DNA of 64,000 bases from Parvularculaceae bacterium. Its GTDB lineage: Bacteria; Pseudomonadota; Alphaproteobacteria; Caulobacterales; Parvularculaceae. Of this stretch, positions 45,574 to 53,744 are shown one piece after another. The DNA lies in contig JANQMJ010000009.1 of NCBI GenBank assembly GCA_028280115.1, positions 1-64,000 on the forward strand, in the 5' to 3' direction. The first letter of the stretch is position 1, and each line of letters starts with the position of its first letter. The notes beneath the pieces are model-generated. The model had not been told where the DNA came from, made no database searches, and worked only from the letters and a program-made list of their open reading frames with translations. The position numbers and the translations under genes were made by a program.

Positions 45574-46363
45574 CGCGCCGGACTTTTATTTCCATGGCGA
45601 CGCGCTGGCGACGGACCATGCCATAAACGTCGGCGATGACGCGAAATGGCGCGTGCCCGAGGAGACCCCGGTCGCGTTCGTCTATAACGGACGCAACTAT
45701 GCGGTGATGCTGGCGACGCCCGTCGACCTCGATGATTTCGCCGTGGGCTTTTCAATGACCGAACGGGTCGTCGACGCGCTTTTTGAAATTAGCGCCGTCG
45801 ATATTCATCTGAGCGAGCGCGGCGCGGAACTGCATATCAAAATTGATCCGGCGCGTCTTGAACGCCTCGATATCCGCCAGCAGCGGCGCAATCTTGTGGG
45901 CCGCGCCGGCTGCGGCGTTTGCGGATTGGAGAATGCGGAAACGTTTTTCGAAACCTTGCCGCGGGTCCGCAAAACGAAAACGGCCGTGTCCGATGCTGCG
46001 CTCAGGCGCGCCCTTGACGCCTTCCGGGACCATCAGCCGCTCAACAATAAAACGCATACGGTCCATGGCGCGGCCTGGGTCAGTCTGAAAGGCGAGATTT
46101 TATGCGTCCGCGAGGACGTGGGCCGCCATAACGCCCTCGACAAGCTGCTCGGCGCGTTAGCGCGCAAAGGCGCCGATATGACGGCGGGCTTTGTCATGAT
46201 GTCGAGCCGGTGCTCTTATGAAATCATTGAAAAGGCCGCGCGCCTTGGCGTGACCGCCGTCGCCGCCATTTCCGCGCCCACCGCGTTCGCCGTCCGAAAA
46301 GCCAAGGAAGCCAATATCGCCCTTTATTGCCGCGAAGGCGGGGCGTTTGTTGCGGTGCGCTAG
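45557..46363 (+). CDS. fdhD: Formate dehydrogenase accessory sulfurtransferase FdhD
   Basis: 268-residue protein (FdsC/FdhD) that sulfurates the Mo-bis-MGD cofactor and delivers it to FdsA; without it the enzyme is inactive. The sulfur-carrying pair is seen as CGVCG (Cys119, Cys122) in GRAGCGVCGLENAE. Other motifs: YNGRNYAVMLATPVDLDDFAVGF, THTVHGAAW, CVREDVGRHNALDKLLG and MMSSRCSYEIIEKAARLG, AISAPTAFAV. It begins inside the fdsA end (17-base overlap), implying coupled translation, and precedes moaA by 12 bp. Length is typical. Confidence 0.95.
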   Translation: MNPPNNAPDFYFHGDALATDHAINVGDDAKWRVPEETPVAFVYNGRNYAVMLATPVDLDDFAVGFSMTERVVDALFEISAVDIHLSERGAELHIKIDPARLERLDIRQQRRNLVGRAGCGVCGLENAETFFETLPRVRKTKTAVSDAALRRALDAFRDHQPLNNKTHTVHGAAWVSLKGEILCVREDVGRHNALDKLLGALARKGADMTAGFVMMSSRCSYEIIEKAARLGVTAVAAISAPTAFAVRKAKEANIALYCREGGAFVAVR

Positions 46364-46375
46364 TTCAGCTATTCT

Positions 46376-47401
46376 ATGGGTGCAATGTTTACGGATAGCA
46401 TGAACGACCGCGCGCTGATCGACGCCTTTGGGCGGAAAATCACCTATCTGCGTCTGTCGGTGACCGATCGCTGCGATTTGCGCTGCGCCTATTGCATGGC
46501 CGAGGACATGACGTTCCTGCCCAAGCGGGAGGTTCTAAGCCTTGAGGAACTCGAAAGCGTTGCGGCCGCTTTTATCGACCGCGGCGTCAACAAGATCCGC
46601 ATCACCGGCGGCGAACCGCTGGTCCGGCGCAACGTCATGACGTTATTCGAACGCCTTGGGGCGCGTCTTGGCGACGGACTCGAGGAGTTAACCCTGACGA
46701 CCAACGCGACTCAGCTGGCGAAATACGCAGCGGACCTCAAACTTGCCGGCGTCCGGCGGGTGAATATCTCGCTCGATACGCGCGATGAAGATAAGTTCGC
46801 GCGCCTTACGAGGCGGCGTGCCTTATCGCAAGTATTGGCGGGCGTCGATGCGGCGCAGGACGTCGGGCTCAAAGTCAAAATCAACATGGTGGCGCTGAAA
46901 GATTTCAACCAGAACGACATCGCGCCGATGATCGAATGGGCCCATGGCCGCGGCATGGACGTCACGCTCATCGAAGTCATGCCCCTGGGCGAGATCGAAG
47001 AAGACCGGTTCGATCAGTACCTTCCGCTGACGCAGGTGCGCGACGATTTGGAAACGCGCTGGACGCTTACGCCCATGGCGCAACGAACCGGCGGTCCGGC
47101 GCGTTATGTGCGCGTAGAGGAAACCGGCGGCGTTCTCGGCTTCATCACGCCGCTGACCAATAATTTTTGCGCCGGCTGCAACCGGGTGCGCGTGACCTGC
47201 ACCGGTCAGATCTACATGTGTCTCGGCAGGGAAGACCGGATCGATTTGCGCGCCGCGCTGCGCGGCGACGAGCCGGATAGGGCGCTTCATGAAGCGCTCG
47301 ATCGCGCCATGCGAGGCAAGCCCGAACGCCACGCGTTCGACATCGACGCGCCCGGCGCAGCCCCGGCAGTGGCGCGACACATGTCGGCGACGGGCGGTTA
47401 A
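46376..47401 (+). CDS. moaA: GTP 3',8-cyclase MoaA
   Basis: 341-residue radical-SAM enzyme, first step of molybdopterin synthesis: GTP to 3',8-cyclo-7,8-dihydro-GTP, used by MoaC. The N-terminal cluster is CDLRCAYC (CxxxCxxC). The C-terminal second [4Fe-4S] cluster is FCAGCNRVRVTCTGQIYMC. The required C-terminal Gly-Gly ends the protein (SATGG). TGGEPLVR binds SAM. Three close starts (46376, 46385, 46400) are possible; the homology-bearing part begins after MNDRALIDAFGRKITYLR, so the real start may be 46400. Follows fdhD in the same operon. Confidence 0.95.
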   Translation: MGAMFTDSMNDRALIDAFGRKITYLRLSVTDRCDLRCAYCMAEDMTFLPKREVLSLEELESVAAAFIDRGVNKIRITGGEPLVRRNVMTLFERLGARLGDGLEELTLTTNATQLAKYAADLKLAGVRRVNISLDTRDEDKFARLTRRRALSQVLAGVDAAQDVGLKVKINMVALKDFNQNDIAPMIEWAHGRGMDVTLIEVMPLGEIEEDRFDQYLPLTQVRDDLETRWTLTPMAQRTGGPARYVRVEETGGVLGFITPLTNNFCAGCNRVRVTCTGQIYMCLGREDRIDLRAALRGDEPDRALHEALDRAMRGKPERHAFDIDAPGAAPAVARHMSATGG

Positions 47402-47403
47402 CG

Positions 47404-47655
47404 ATGGCGCGACTTCTTTTTTTCGGCAGACTGAGCGATCTTGCCGGCGGGCGCGTGAAGGACTTCGGCCTGCCTGCCGGCTGTCGCGAAATATCAAGTC
47501 TAATCAATGTCCTGACGGCGGCGGATCAGGCGCTGGGTGAGGCGCTCAACGAACCGTCCGTGCGCATCGCCGTGAATGAAAAAATGGCTGCGCGCGATGC
47601 GGCGATTTCCGACAGCGATGAAATCGCTTTCCTGCCGCCGGCGAGCGGCGGATAA
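47404..47655 (+). CDS. moaD: Molybdopterin synthase small subunit MoaD
   Basis: 83-residue ubiquitin-fold sulfur carrier. It ends in the obligatory Gly-Gly (FLPPASGG), which becomes a thiocarboxylate and inserts into the large subunit MoaE. N-terminus LLFFGRLSDLAGGR and VNEKMAARDAAISDSDEIAFLPP are family typical (the DEIAFLPPxSGG end is diagnostic). Its ATG at 47404 follows the moaA stop by 2 bases; moaE begins 4 bases after it. MoeB, which adenylylates MoaD, is not in this window. Length normal. Confidence 0.95.
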   Translation: MARLLFFGRLSDLAGGRVKDFGLPAGCREISSLINVLTAADQALGEALNEPSVRIAVNEKMAARDAAISDSDEIAFLPPASGG

Positions 47656-47659
47656 GCCG

Positions 47660-48115
47660 ATGATCCGCGTCAGCGAACAATCCTTCGATCCCGGCGAGGA
47701 GTTCAGCGCCTTCGAACGCAGGGCGGCGGGCGCCGGCGCGGTCGTCAGCTTTCTCGGCAAGGTGCGGGGCGAAGACGGCGCCGATCCAGTCAAGGCGCTT
47801 TATCTTGAACATTATGCCGGCGTCACCGAAGCGTCGATTGCAGAGATTGCGGACGAAGCGCGGCGCCGTTGGAAGATTGACGCGCCATTGATCATTCATC
47901 GCGTGGGCCGGCTTGAACCGGGCGAGCCGATCGTGCTGGTCTGCGCCAGCGCCGCGCATCGGCGCGACGCATTCGATGCGGCGAATTTTCTGATGGACTA
48001 TCTTAAAACGAAAGCGTTGTTCTGGAAAAAAGAAATCCGAACAAGCGGCGAGAAATGGATCGAACCGCGCGATGAGGATTACCGCGATGCGGGTCGCTGG
48101 AAGCAGGAGTCTTGA
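47660..48115 (+). CDS. moaE: Molybdopterin synthase catalytic subunit MoaE
   Basis: 151-residue large subunit converting cyclic pyranopterin phosphate to molybdopterin with sulfur from MoaD. Shows GAVVSFLGKVRGED, LEHYAGVTEASI, IIHRVGRLEPGEPIVLVCASAAHRRDAF and a DYLKTKALFWKKEIR segment with the catalytic lysines. ATG 47660 (MIRVSEQSFD) is 2 bases after the moaD stop; a longer in-frame start would overlap moaD and add no family sequence. The next gene moaB starts directly at the following base, so the order is moaA-D-E-B-C. Confidence 0.95.
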   Translation: MIRVSEQSFDPGEEFSAFERRAAGAGAVVSFLGKVRGEDGADPVKALYLEHYAGVTEASIAEIADEARRRWKIDAPLIIHRVGRLEPGEPIVLVCASAAHRRDAFDAANFLMDYLKTKALFWKKEIRTSGEKWIEPRDEDYRDAGRWKQES

Positions 48116-48646
48116 ATGCACGGCATCAATGAGTCGCTAAAATTCCAACCCGTGCGCATCGCCGTATTGACGGTGACGGACAGCCGCACGCCGGCGACCG
48201 ATACGTCCGGCGACATTCTCGCCCAGCGGATCGAAGCGGCGGGGCACGTTCTGGCGTCGCGCGATCTTGTAAGCGACGATCGCGAAGCGATTTCCGCGGC
48301 GGTTTCCGCCTGGATCAAGGATCCGGAAATCGACGCCGTCATCACCACCGGCGGCACGGGCCTGACCGGCCGAGACGTTACGCCCGAGGCGCTAAAACCC
48401 CTGTTTGACAAGGAGATAGAGGGATTTTCGGTGATCTTTCATCAGGTGAGTTTTCAAAGCGTCGGCCTTTCAACCCTGCAGTCTCGGGCGGTCGCGGGCG
48501 TTGCTCAAGGCACGTTCATCTTCGCTCTGCCGGGATCGAACGGCGCGGTTAAGGATGGCTGGGACAAGGTGATTTCCCACCAGCTCGATTCCCGTCATCG
48601 GCCATGCAATCTTGTGGAACTGATGCCGCGGCTGATGGAAACGTAA
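48116..48646 (+). CDS. moaB: Molybdenum cofactor biosynthesis protein MoaB
   Basis: 176-residue MoaB/MogA-family protein that binds molybdopterin, likely adenylylating it before MoeA inserts molybdate. Motifs: RIAVLTVTDSRTPATDTSGD, VITTGGTGLTGRDVTPEAL, and FALPGSNGAVKDGWDKVI with the C-terminal RHRPCNLVELMPRL. The segment order and length match MoaB rather than longer MogA fusions. ATG 48116 begins at the base after the moaE stop. Gene lies in the middle of the same run; the next gene, moaC, starts 10 bases on. Confidence 0.93.
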   Translation: MHGINESLKFQPVRIAVLTVTDSRTPATDTSGDILAQRIEAAGHVLASRDLVSDDREAISAAVSAWIKDPEIDAVITTGGTGLTGRDVTPEALKPLFDKEIEGFSVIFHQVSFQSVGLSTLQSRAVAGVAQGTFIFALPGSNGAVKDGWDKVISHQLDSRHRPCNLVELMPRLMET

Positions 48647-48656
48647 CGGCGCAACC

Positions 48657-49139
48657 GTGACCAAAGATCTTTCCCATTTCGACGACGCCGGCCGTCCGCG
48701 CATGGTTGACATATCGGACAAAGAAACGACCGAACGGCGCGCGGTCGCGCAGGGACGGGTCGCGTTTTCGCCGAAGGCCTATGCGGTCATTCGCGAGCGC
48801 GGAAGCAAAAAAGGGGACATACGGAACATCGCCGAACTCGCCGGCGTCATGGGCGCGAAACGCACCGCAGATCTTATCCCGCTATGCCATCCGCTGCCGC
48901 TTAGCGGCGTTGAATTGAAAGTCGAACCGGACGATGAAGCGTCCGCCTTTGTCGTAACGGCGCAAGTCAAGACGACAGGCAAGACCGGCGTTGAAATGGA
49001 AGCGTTGACCGCGGCGGCGACCGCGTGCCTGACGATTTACGATATGGCCAAAGCGATCGATAAGGCCATCGTGATCGAAAACATTATGCTGCTTGAAAAA
49101 TCCGGCGGACAATCCGGCGTCTTTCGCCGCGAAGGTTGA
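48657..49139 (+). CDS. moaC: Cyclic pyranopterin monophosphate synthase MoaC
   Basis: 160-residue enzyme completing the MoaA step to give cyclic pyranopterin monophosphate. It shows MVDISDKETTERRAVAQG, NIAELAGVMGAKRTADLIPLCHPLPL, the active-site KTTGKTGVEMEALTAA segment and DMAKAIDKAIVIENIMLLEKSGG. Start codon is GTG at 48657. The ORF runs to 49139 with its stop beside the moeA start region. Length normal. In many alphaproteobacteria moaC sits with moeA (moaC-moeA), as here. Confidence 0.95.
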   Translation: MTKDLSHFDDAGRPRMVDISDKETTERRAVAQGRVAFSPKAYAVIRERGSKKGDIRNIAELAGVMGAKRTADLIPLCHPLPLSGVELKVEPDDEASAFVVTAQVKTTGKTGVEMEALTAAATACLTIYDMAKAIDKAIVIENIMLLEKSGGQSGVFRREG

Positions 49140-49144
49140 CGGCA

Positions 49145-50353
49145 ATGGTGATGCTCAGCGTTGATGAAGCTGTCGCCGTTATTTTGAACGGCGCCGAACC
49201 GCTTGGCGCCGAATCCGTCGGGCTGGGTGGGCTGGCGGGGCGCATAGCGGCGGCGCATGTTAAAGCGCAACTGACCCAGCCGCCTTTCAGCGCCTCGGCC
49301 ATGGACGGCTACGCCGTGCGCTTTAAAGACGCAAAGCCGGGCGTCCGCTTGGCGGTCATCGGCGAAGCGCCGGCGGGCGCAACCTTCGAGGGCGCGGTGG
49401 GTAAGGGCGAGGCGGTGCGCATCTTCACCGGCGGCGTCGTGCCCGACGGGGCCGATCATGTGGTCATTCAGGAAGAGGTTACGCGCGACGGCGATGAGAT
49501 CGCCATCAATGCACGCCAGGAAAAACCGCGCAATATTCGCGCCGCCGGCAGCGACTTTAAAAAAGGGGACACGCTCGTTACGGCCGGCGAAACGCTTCAC
49601 GAGATTGACGGCGCGATCCTGGCGGCGGCCAATGTTGCAGAACTCCAGGTGTTTCGTCGTCCGGTCGTGGCGTTGTTTTCAAATGGCGATGAACTCGTAG
49701 AACCCGGCGCGACCGTTGGCGCAGGAAAAATTATCAATTCCAATCATTACGCTTTGTGCGCCATGATTGAGCGCTGGGGCGGCAAGGCGGCCTATCTTGG
49801 CTGTGCGCCGGATGATGAAAAAGCCATCGCCGGGTTTTTTGAAAAGGCCAAGCGCGCCGATATCGCCGTGCCGGTCGGCGGCGCATCGGTCGGCGATTAT
49901 GATTGCGTGAAGTCGGCTTTCGCCTGCGCTGGCGGCGAACTCGGGTTCGAAAAAGTCGCCGTCAAGCCGGGCAAGCCTACCTGGTTCGGACGGCTCGGCG
50001 CGACGCGCGTCGTCGGATTGCCGGGCAATCCCGCTTCGGCGATCGTTACGCTGACGCTCTTCGTCCGGCCGCTGTTGCGGCGTCTGGCTGGCGGGGAGGC
50101 GGGAAAAGCGCCGACAAAAGCGCCGACAGTCAACGGCGTGCTCGTCCGACCCTTGGCTGCGAACGGCGCGCGGGAAGCTTATCTAAGAGCCAAAGTGCGG
50201 CAGGATGGCGGAGTTTGGCGCGCAACGCCCGCCGCCGACCAGGACAGTTCCCTGTTGTCGCCTTTCCGGACTGCGAACGCGCTGATCAAACGGCCCGTCC
50301 ATGCGCCGGCCGCAGCAGTCGGCGACGCCGTTGAACTGGTTTGGCTGCGTTAG
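49145..50353 (+). CDS. moeA: Molybdopterin molybdenumtransferase MoeA
   Basis: 402-residue enzyme inserting molybdate into adenylylated molybdopterin. N-terminal ML-S-V-DEAVAVILNG, QPPFSASAMDGYAVRF, IFTGGVVPDGADHVVIQEEV, and the C-terminal MoCF domain GGASVGDYDCVKSAF, FEKVAVKPGKPTWFGRL and VVGLPGNPASAIVTL are all family motifs. The start chosen is ATG 49145 (MVMLSVDEA); a TTG at 49136 is in frame but overlaps the moaC stop. Follows moaC closely and precedes mobA by 42 bp. Confidence 0.94.
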   Translation: MVMLSVDEAVAVILNGAEPLGAESVGLGGLAGRIAAAHVKAQLTQPPFSASAMDGYAVRFKDAKPGVRLAVIGEAPAGATFEGAVGKGEAVRIFTGGVVPDGADHVVIQEEVTRDGDEIAINARQEKPRNIRAAGSDFKKGDTLVTAGETLHEIDGAILAAANVAELQVFRRPVVALFSNGDELVEPGATVGAGKIINSNHYALCAMIERWGGKAAYLGCAPDDEKAIAGFFEKAKRADIAVPVGGASVGDYDCVKSAFACAGGELGFEKVAVKPGKPTWFGRLGATRVVGLPGNPASAIVTLTLFVRPLLRRLAGGEAGKAPTKAPTVNGVLVRPLAANGAREAYLRAKVRQDGGVWRATPAADQDSSLLSPFRTANALIKRPVHAPAAAVGDAVELVWLR

Positions 50354-50395
50354 AAAGAACGGCTTACGTCGATGCCGGCGATGACTGAGGAGAAT

Positions 50396-50992
50396 ATGCC
50401 AGCAAAGCCGCAGCGGATTGCGGTCATTCTCGCGGGCGGCAAAGCGCGCCGACTGGGCGGCGCCGACAAGGCGCTGACCGAACTTGGCGGCGTCAGGCTG
50501 ATCGACCGCGTCATTGCGCGTCTTGCGCCGCAGGTTGACGAATTGCTGATTGCTGGCGCGAAAGATTATGGGACCGGGCTGAAGACCGTCGCCGACCTTC
50601 CTGACGGGCCGGCCGGCCCGGCGGCGGGTCTGTGGGCGGTTGCGCGCTGGCTGGCTGAACGACGCGCTGACGTCCATGGATTTGCGACAGCGCCTGTCGA
50701 CGGGCCGTTTCTGCCTTCGGACCTTTACGCCCGACTCGCCGCTAAGGGCGCGTGCGCCGTCGCCTGTGACGCAGAGCAGGACCATCCGACATTCGCCTAT
50801 TGGCGGGTTGATCGACTGCAAGAAGCGCTCAAGAGCGCGCCCGCCGGGCAGGGGCTTGCGCTTCGCGCGCTTGCGCGGCGCCTTAACGCGCGGCGGGTAA
50901 TCTTTCCGCAGGCGAACTGCCTGATGAATATCAATACGCCCGATGACATTGTCCGGGCGGCGCAAGCGCTGTCGCAGGCCGCGCCGCTCTAA
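50396..50992 (+). CDS. mobA: Molybdenum cofactor guanylyltransferase MobA
   Basis: 198-residue enzyme attaching GMP to molybdopterin to make the MGD cofactor that FdsA needs. The N-terminal nucleotide loop VILAGGKARRLGGADKAL is diagnostic (LAGGxxRxxGGxDK), followed by DGPAGPAAGL, TAPVDGPFLP and the terminal NINTPDD. I start at ATG 50396, with GAGGAG 5 bases before it; in-frame ATGs at 50372 and 50381 lack this. Last gene of the formate-dehydrogenase/molybdenum operon; an inverted-repeat terminator lies after its end, shared with the opposing TonB receptor gene. Confidence 0.93.
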   Translation: MPAKPQRIAVILAGGKARRLGGADKALTELGGVRLIDRVIARLAPQVDELLIAGAKDYGTGLKTVADLPDGPAGPAAGLWAVARWLAERRADVHGFATAPVDGPFLPSDLYARLAAKGACAVACDAEQDHPTFAYWRVDRLQEALKSAPAGQGLALRALARRLNARRVIFPQANCLMNINTPDDIVRAAQALSQAAPL

Positions 50993-51031
50993 AAGAAAGA
51001 CGCGCCGCCTGCCATGACAGCAGACGGCGCG
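50990..51031 (-). terminator. Intrinsic terminator after the TonB receptor gene
   Basis: CGCGCCGCCTGC / GCAGACGGCGCG stem (one mismatch) with a 7-base loop. Read leftward it is followed by a T-rich TCTTTCTTTT, so it terminates the receptor gene ending at 51056. It also lies just past the mobA stop. Confidence 0.75.
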
Positions 51032-51055
51032 CCGTTACGCATTACACCGGCAAGT

Positions 51056-53671
51056 CTAGAAATTGGCGGTCAAACTCGCCGACAAACTGCGGCCAACTTC
51101 ATAAAGTTGGAACGGGGTTTGGCCGAGGTCGCTCACCTGGAATTCATTATGCTCCGTGCCGAGCAAGTTTCGGGCGTTTAGACCGATCGTGAAGTCGACG
51201 CCCTGGATTTCAACATCGACGCGATAGGTGAGATCCAACTGGATCCCGGGATGTTCGATCACGTTCGGCAAGCCGCCGCCGCCTTCACCGAAGTCGCCGC
51301 GCTGCAGGATGCGTTCGCTCACCCATCCAATAAGGACGGTGAGTTGATCATTGTCGCCTTCCCAGCCGAACTGGGCGTTGACGATATGTTTCGGCGTGCC
51401 CTGCAGGGGTTCGCCGTCAAGCCGCTCAATGAAGGTGGGACTCAACGGCGTCGGCGTGGTGGCGAACGGATTAAAGACGATGTCGTCAGCAGAGGCTGAG
51501 ATTTCCGACTCGGTAAAGGTGTAATTGACGGAGAACAACCATTCGCGACGGTCGAACCAGTCATTCACCGGAAGCGCGAAACGCGTGCGGTATTCGAATT
51601 CGCCGCCGTAAAGCTCCGCCTTCGGCGAATTGATGAAGGTTGTGATGAACCGGAAGTTGGTCGGAGAGAACGTGATCTCTTCGATCGGATTTTTGATGTC
51701 CTTATAGAAACCGCCGACCGTGATGAACTGGTTTCTGCCCAAATAATACTCATACCGGGCGTCATAGTTCCTGAACTCGCTGTCTATAAGGAAGCCGTTG
51801 CCCCGGAACGTGCGATCCGTATCCGGATCCACGAATTGAGACGGCGCCAATTCGCGAAATTGCGGACGGGCGATCGTGTGCGAATAGCCTACGCGGAACT
51901 GCATGTCGTTCGCAAAGTTCCACGTAACGGTCGCAGAAGGCAGCCAATATTCATTGCTAAGGCTGGGATTGACCAGGCCCGTTCCACCGAAGCGGTCGAA
52001 TGTGTTGACCGCTTCGTCAGCCGTTTCGTACCGAACGCCTACGGTCGTGCGGAGCGTGGGGATCAGCTCCGCGTCCGCGAGGAAGTAGGCGGCGTGAACC
52101 CTAAGGTCGCCAGTGTAAGAATCCGCGCCCTGGCCGATCGCGTCCCGCAATTCAAATCGGGCGGGATCAATATTGTCGGGCGAGAACAAGAAATCGGGCC
52201 GCGCCATGGCGACATCAAGCGGCGGTCCGAAGCCGCCGTCGAAGAAGAACCCGTTGTTGTTGAATTCCCGTTCATTGTCGACATATTCATAGCCGATCGA
52301 CAACGTCGCTTCACGCGGTCCCGAGAAAGGCACATTGTACGCGATGTCGATTCCGCCGCTGAAATTGTCGTCGGTAAGGTCGGAAAAGTTGATGGCCCGA
52401 CGCGCGCCTTGTCCTGTGAAAAGCGGAACGCCGTCTGCATCCAGGTTGCGCTGGAGGCTTTGCTCGTATGGCGAGTCCCGCGTCGATCGCGCAAACGCGG
52501 CGCGCCAGTCGATGTCGAAATTGCCTAACCCGTGCTCGCCGACTAACTGACCCATCCACAGCTGGCGCTCAAGCCAGGAGTTGGATTCGATGCGGATGTC
52601 CTGATTGCCGCCGACATTCGGCGCATTGAAGTTAAAGCCCTCGTCGATCTGGGCTTCTTTGCGCGTCGAGTGAATATAAAGCGCCGTGGCTTGAATGACG
52701 TTGCGGTCCCAGGCGACGGAACCGGACAGAAGACCGTTGACGGTGACGTCGAGACTCGTTTCCGTCGTATCGTAGTCTGCGCCGAGCGTGTTGTCGTCGA
52801 CGAACTGACGTACTGAGTTTTCGGTTCTCCAGTCTTGATTGTAGCCGGCGACGCCGACAAGGCCGAGAGTCACGCCGCTGTCGAGATCCCAAGTCTTTCC
52901 GCCGTCGATAACGCCTTCAAAATTCGGCCCGAGGGAGCCTTCTTGAAGAACCAGCAGGGGCGAGTTGACGAGGCTTTCCCCGATCACCTCACGCTGCGCG
53001 GGATCAAGATCGGTCAAGAATACGCCGGAGTCGATCACGTCCTGCAGAGCGTCGGGAATATCGCGCAGGCCATCGTCATAGCCGAGCCAGTCGAGATCGC
53101 CGCCATTGACGAAAATGCCTGATTTCGCGGTGGTCTGGGTATTCATGCCGACGCCGAGCTTGACTTTCAAATACCCTTCACCCGGATCGCGCAGGGTTTG
53201 AAGATCGATGATGCCGCCGCCGAATTCGCCCGGATAGTTCGGCGAAAAGGTCTTCTGGACGGTCGCGCCCTGAAGGACGTTGGAAGGGAACAAATCCAGC
53301 GGCACCGTTCTGCGCAGCGGTTCAGGGCTGGGCAGGGCGGAACCGTTCAGCCGGGCGGATGAGTAGCGATCGCCCAGACCGCGAACGAAAGCGAATTTGC
53401 CGCCGACGACGCTGAGACCGCTTAGACGTTTCAATGCTTCTGCGGCGGTGGAGTCTCCCGTGCGCTCCAGGTCGTCGGGAGAAAGGAATGTTGCGACTTG
53501 GGACGTTGCTCGTTGCGGCTCGGGAATATTGCGCCCGCGGACGATGATTTGATCGGTGATCGTAAGTGTCGTTGCGGCAGGCTGGTCAGCGTCCTGGGCG
53601 TTCGCCAATGTCGGCGCAATCAACATTGTCGTCGCCAGGAGCATGCCTGAGAGAGATAAAGAGGACTTCAT
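51056..53671 (-). CDS. TonB-dependent outer membrane receptor
   Basis: 871-residue beta-barrel receptor importing an unknown substrate with energy from TonB. It has a signal peptide (MKSSLSLSGMLLATTMLIAPTLANAQ), an N-terminal plug domain (about 40-170: DQIIVRGRNIPEPQRATSQ, EALKRLSGLSVVGGKFAFVRGLGDRY, PGEFGGGIIDLQT), a long barrel with alternating aromatic strands, and a C-terminal SASLTANF ending in Phe for outer-membrane insertion. No siderophore- or cobalamin-specific motif is visible. It follows the duplicated lipoprotein gene by 73 bp on the same strand, so they are likely one operon. A terminator closes it. Confidence 0.92.
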   Translation of the reverse strand: MKSSLSLSGMLLATTMLIAPTLANAQDADQPAATTLTITDQIIVRGRNIPEPQRATSQVATFLSPDDLERTGDSTAAEALKRLSGLSVVGGKFAFVRGLGDRYSSARLNGSALPSPEPLRRTVPLDLFPSNVLQGATVQKTFSPNYPGEFGGGIIDLQTLRDPGEGYLKVKLGVGMNTQTTAKSGIFVNGGDLDWLGYDDGLRDIPDALQDVIDSGVFLTDLDPAQREVIGESLVNSPLLVLQEGSLGPNFEGVIDGGKTWDLDSGVTLGLVGVAGYNQDWRTENSVRQFVDDNTLGADYDTTETSLDVTVNGLLSGSVAWDRNVIQATALYIHSTRKEAQIDEGFNFNAPNVGGNQDIRIESNSWLERQLWMGQLVGEHGLGNFDIDWRAAFARSTRDSPYEQSLQRNLDADGVPLFTGQGARRAINFSDLTDDNFSGGIDIAYNVPFSGPREATLSIGYEYVDNEREFNNNGFFFDGGFGPPLDVAMARPDFLFSPDNIDPARFELRDAIGQGADSYTGDLRVHAAYFLADAELIPTLRTTVGVRYETADEAVNTFDRFGGTGLVNPSLSNEYWLPSATVTWNFANDMQFRVGYSHTIARPQFRELAPSQFVDPDTDRTFRGNGFLIDSEFRNYDARYEYYLGRNQFITVGGFYKDIKNPIEEITFSPTNFRFITTFINSPKAELYGGEFEYRTRFALPVNDWFDRREWLFSVNYTFTESEISASADDIVFNPFATTPTPLSPTFIERLDGEPLQGTPKHIVNAQFGWEGDNDQLTVLIGWVSERILQRGDFGEGGGGLPNVIEHPGIQLDLTYRVDVEIQGVDFTIGLNARNLLGTEHNEFQVSDLGQTPFQLYEVGRSLSASLTANF

Positions 53672-53744
53672 GACATCAACCTTAATGAATCTGCGAAGGA
53701 ATGAAGGGCGGCGAGCCTTTTCAAGACCGCCGCCCGTTCACGAA

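Noticed and set aside
46364..46375. Molybdenum-cofactor riboswitch before moaA
   Set aside because: Only 12 bp separate fdhD and moaA; there is no room for the structure, and moaA is inside an operon.
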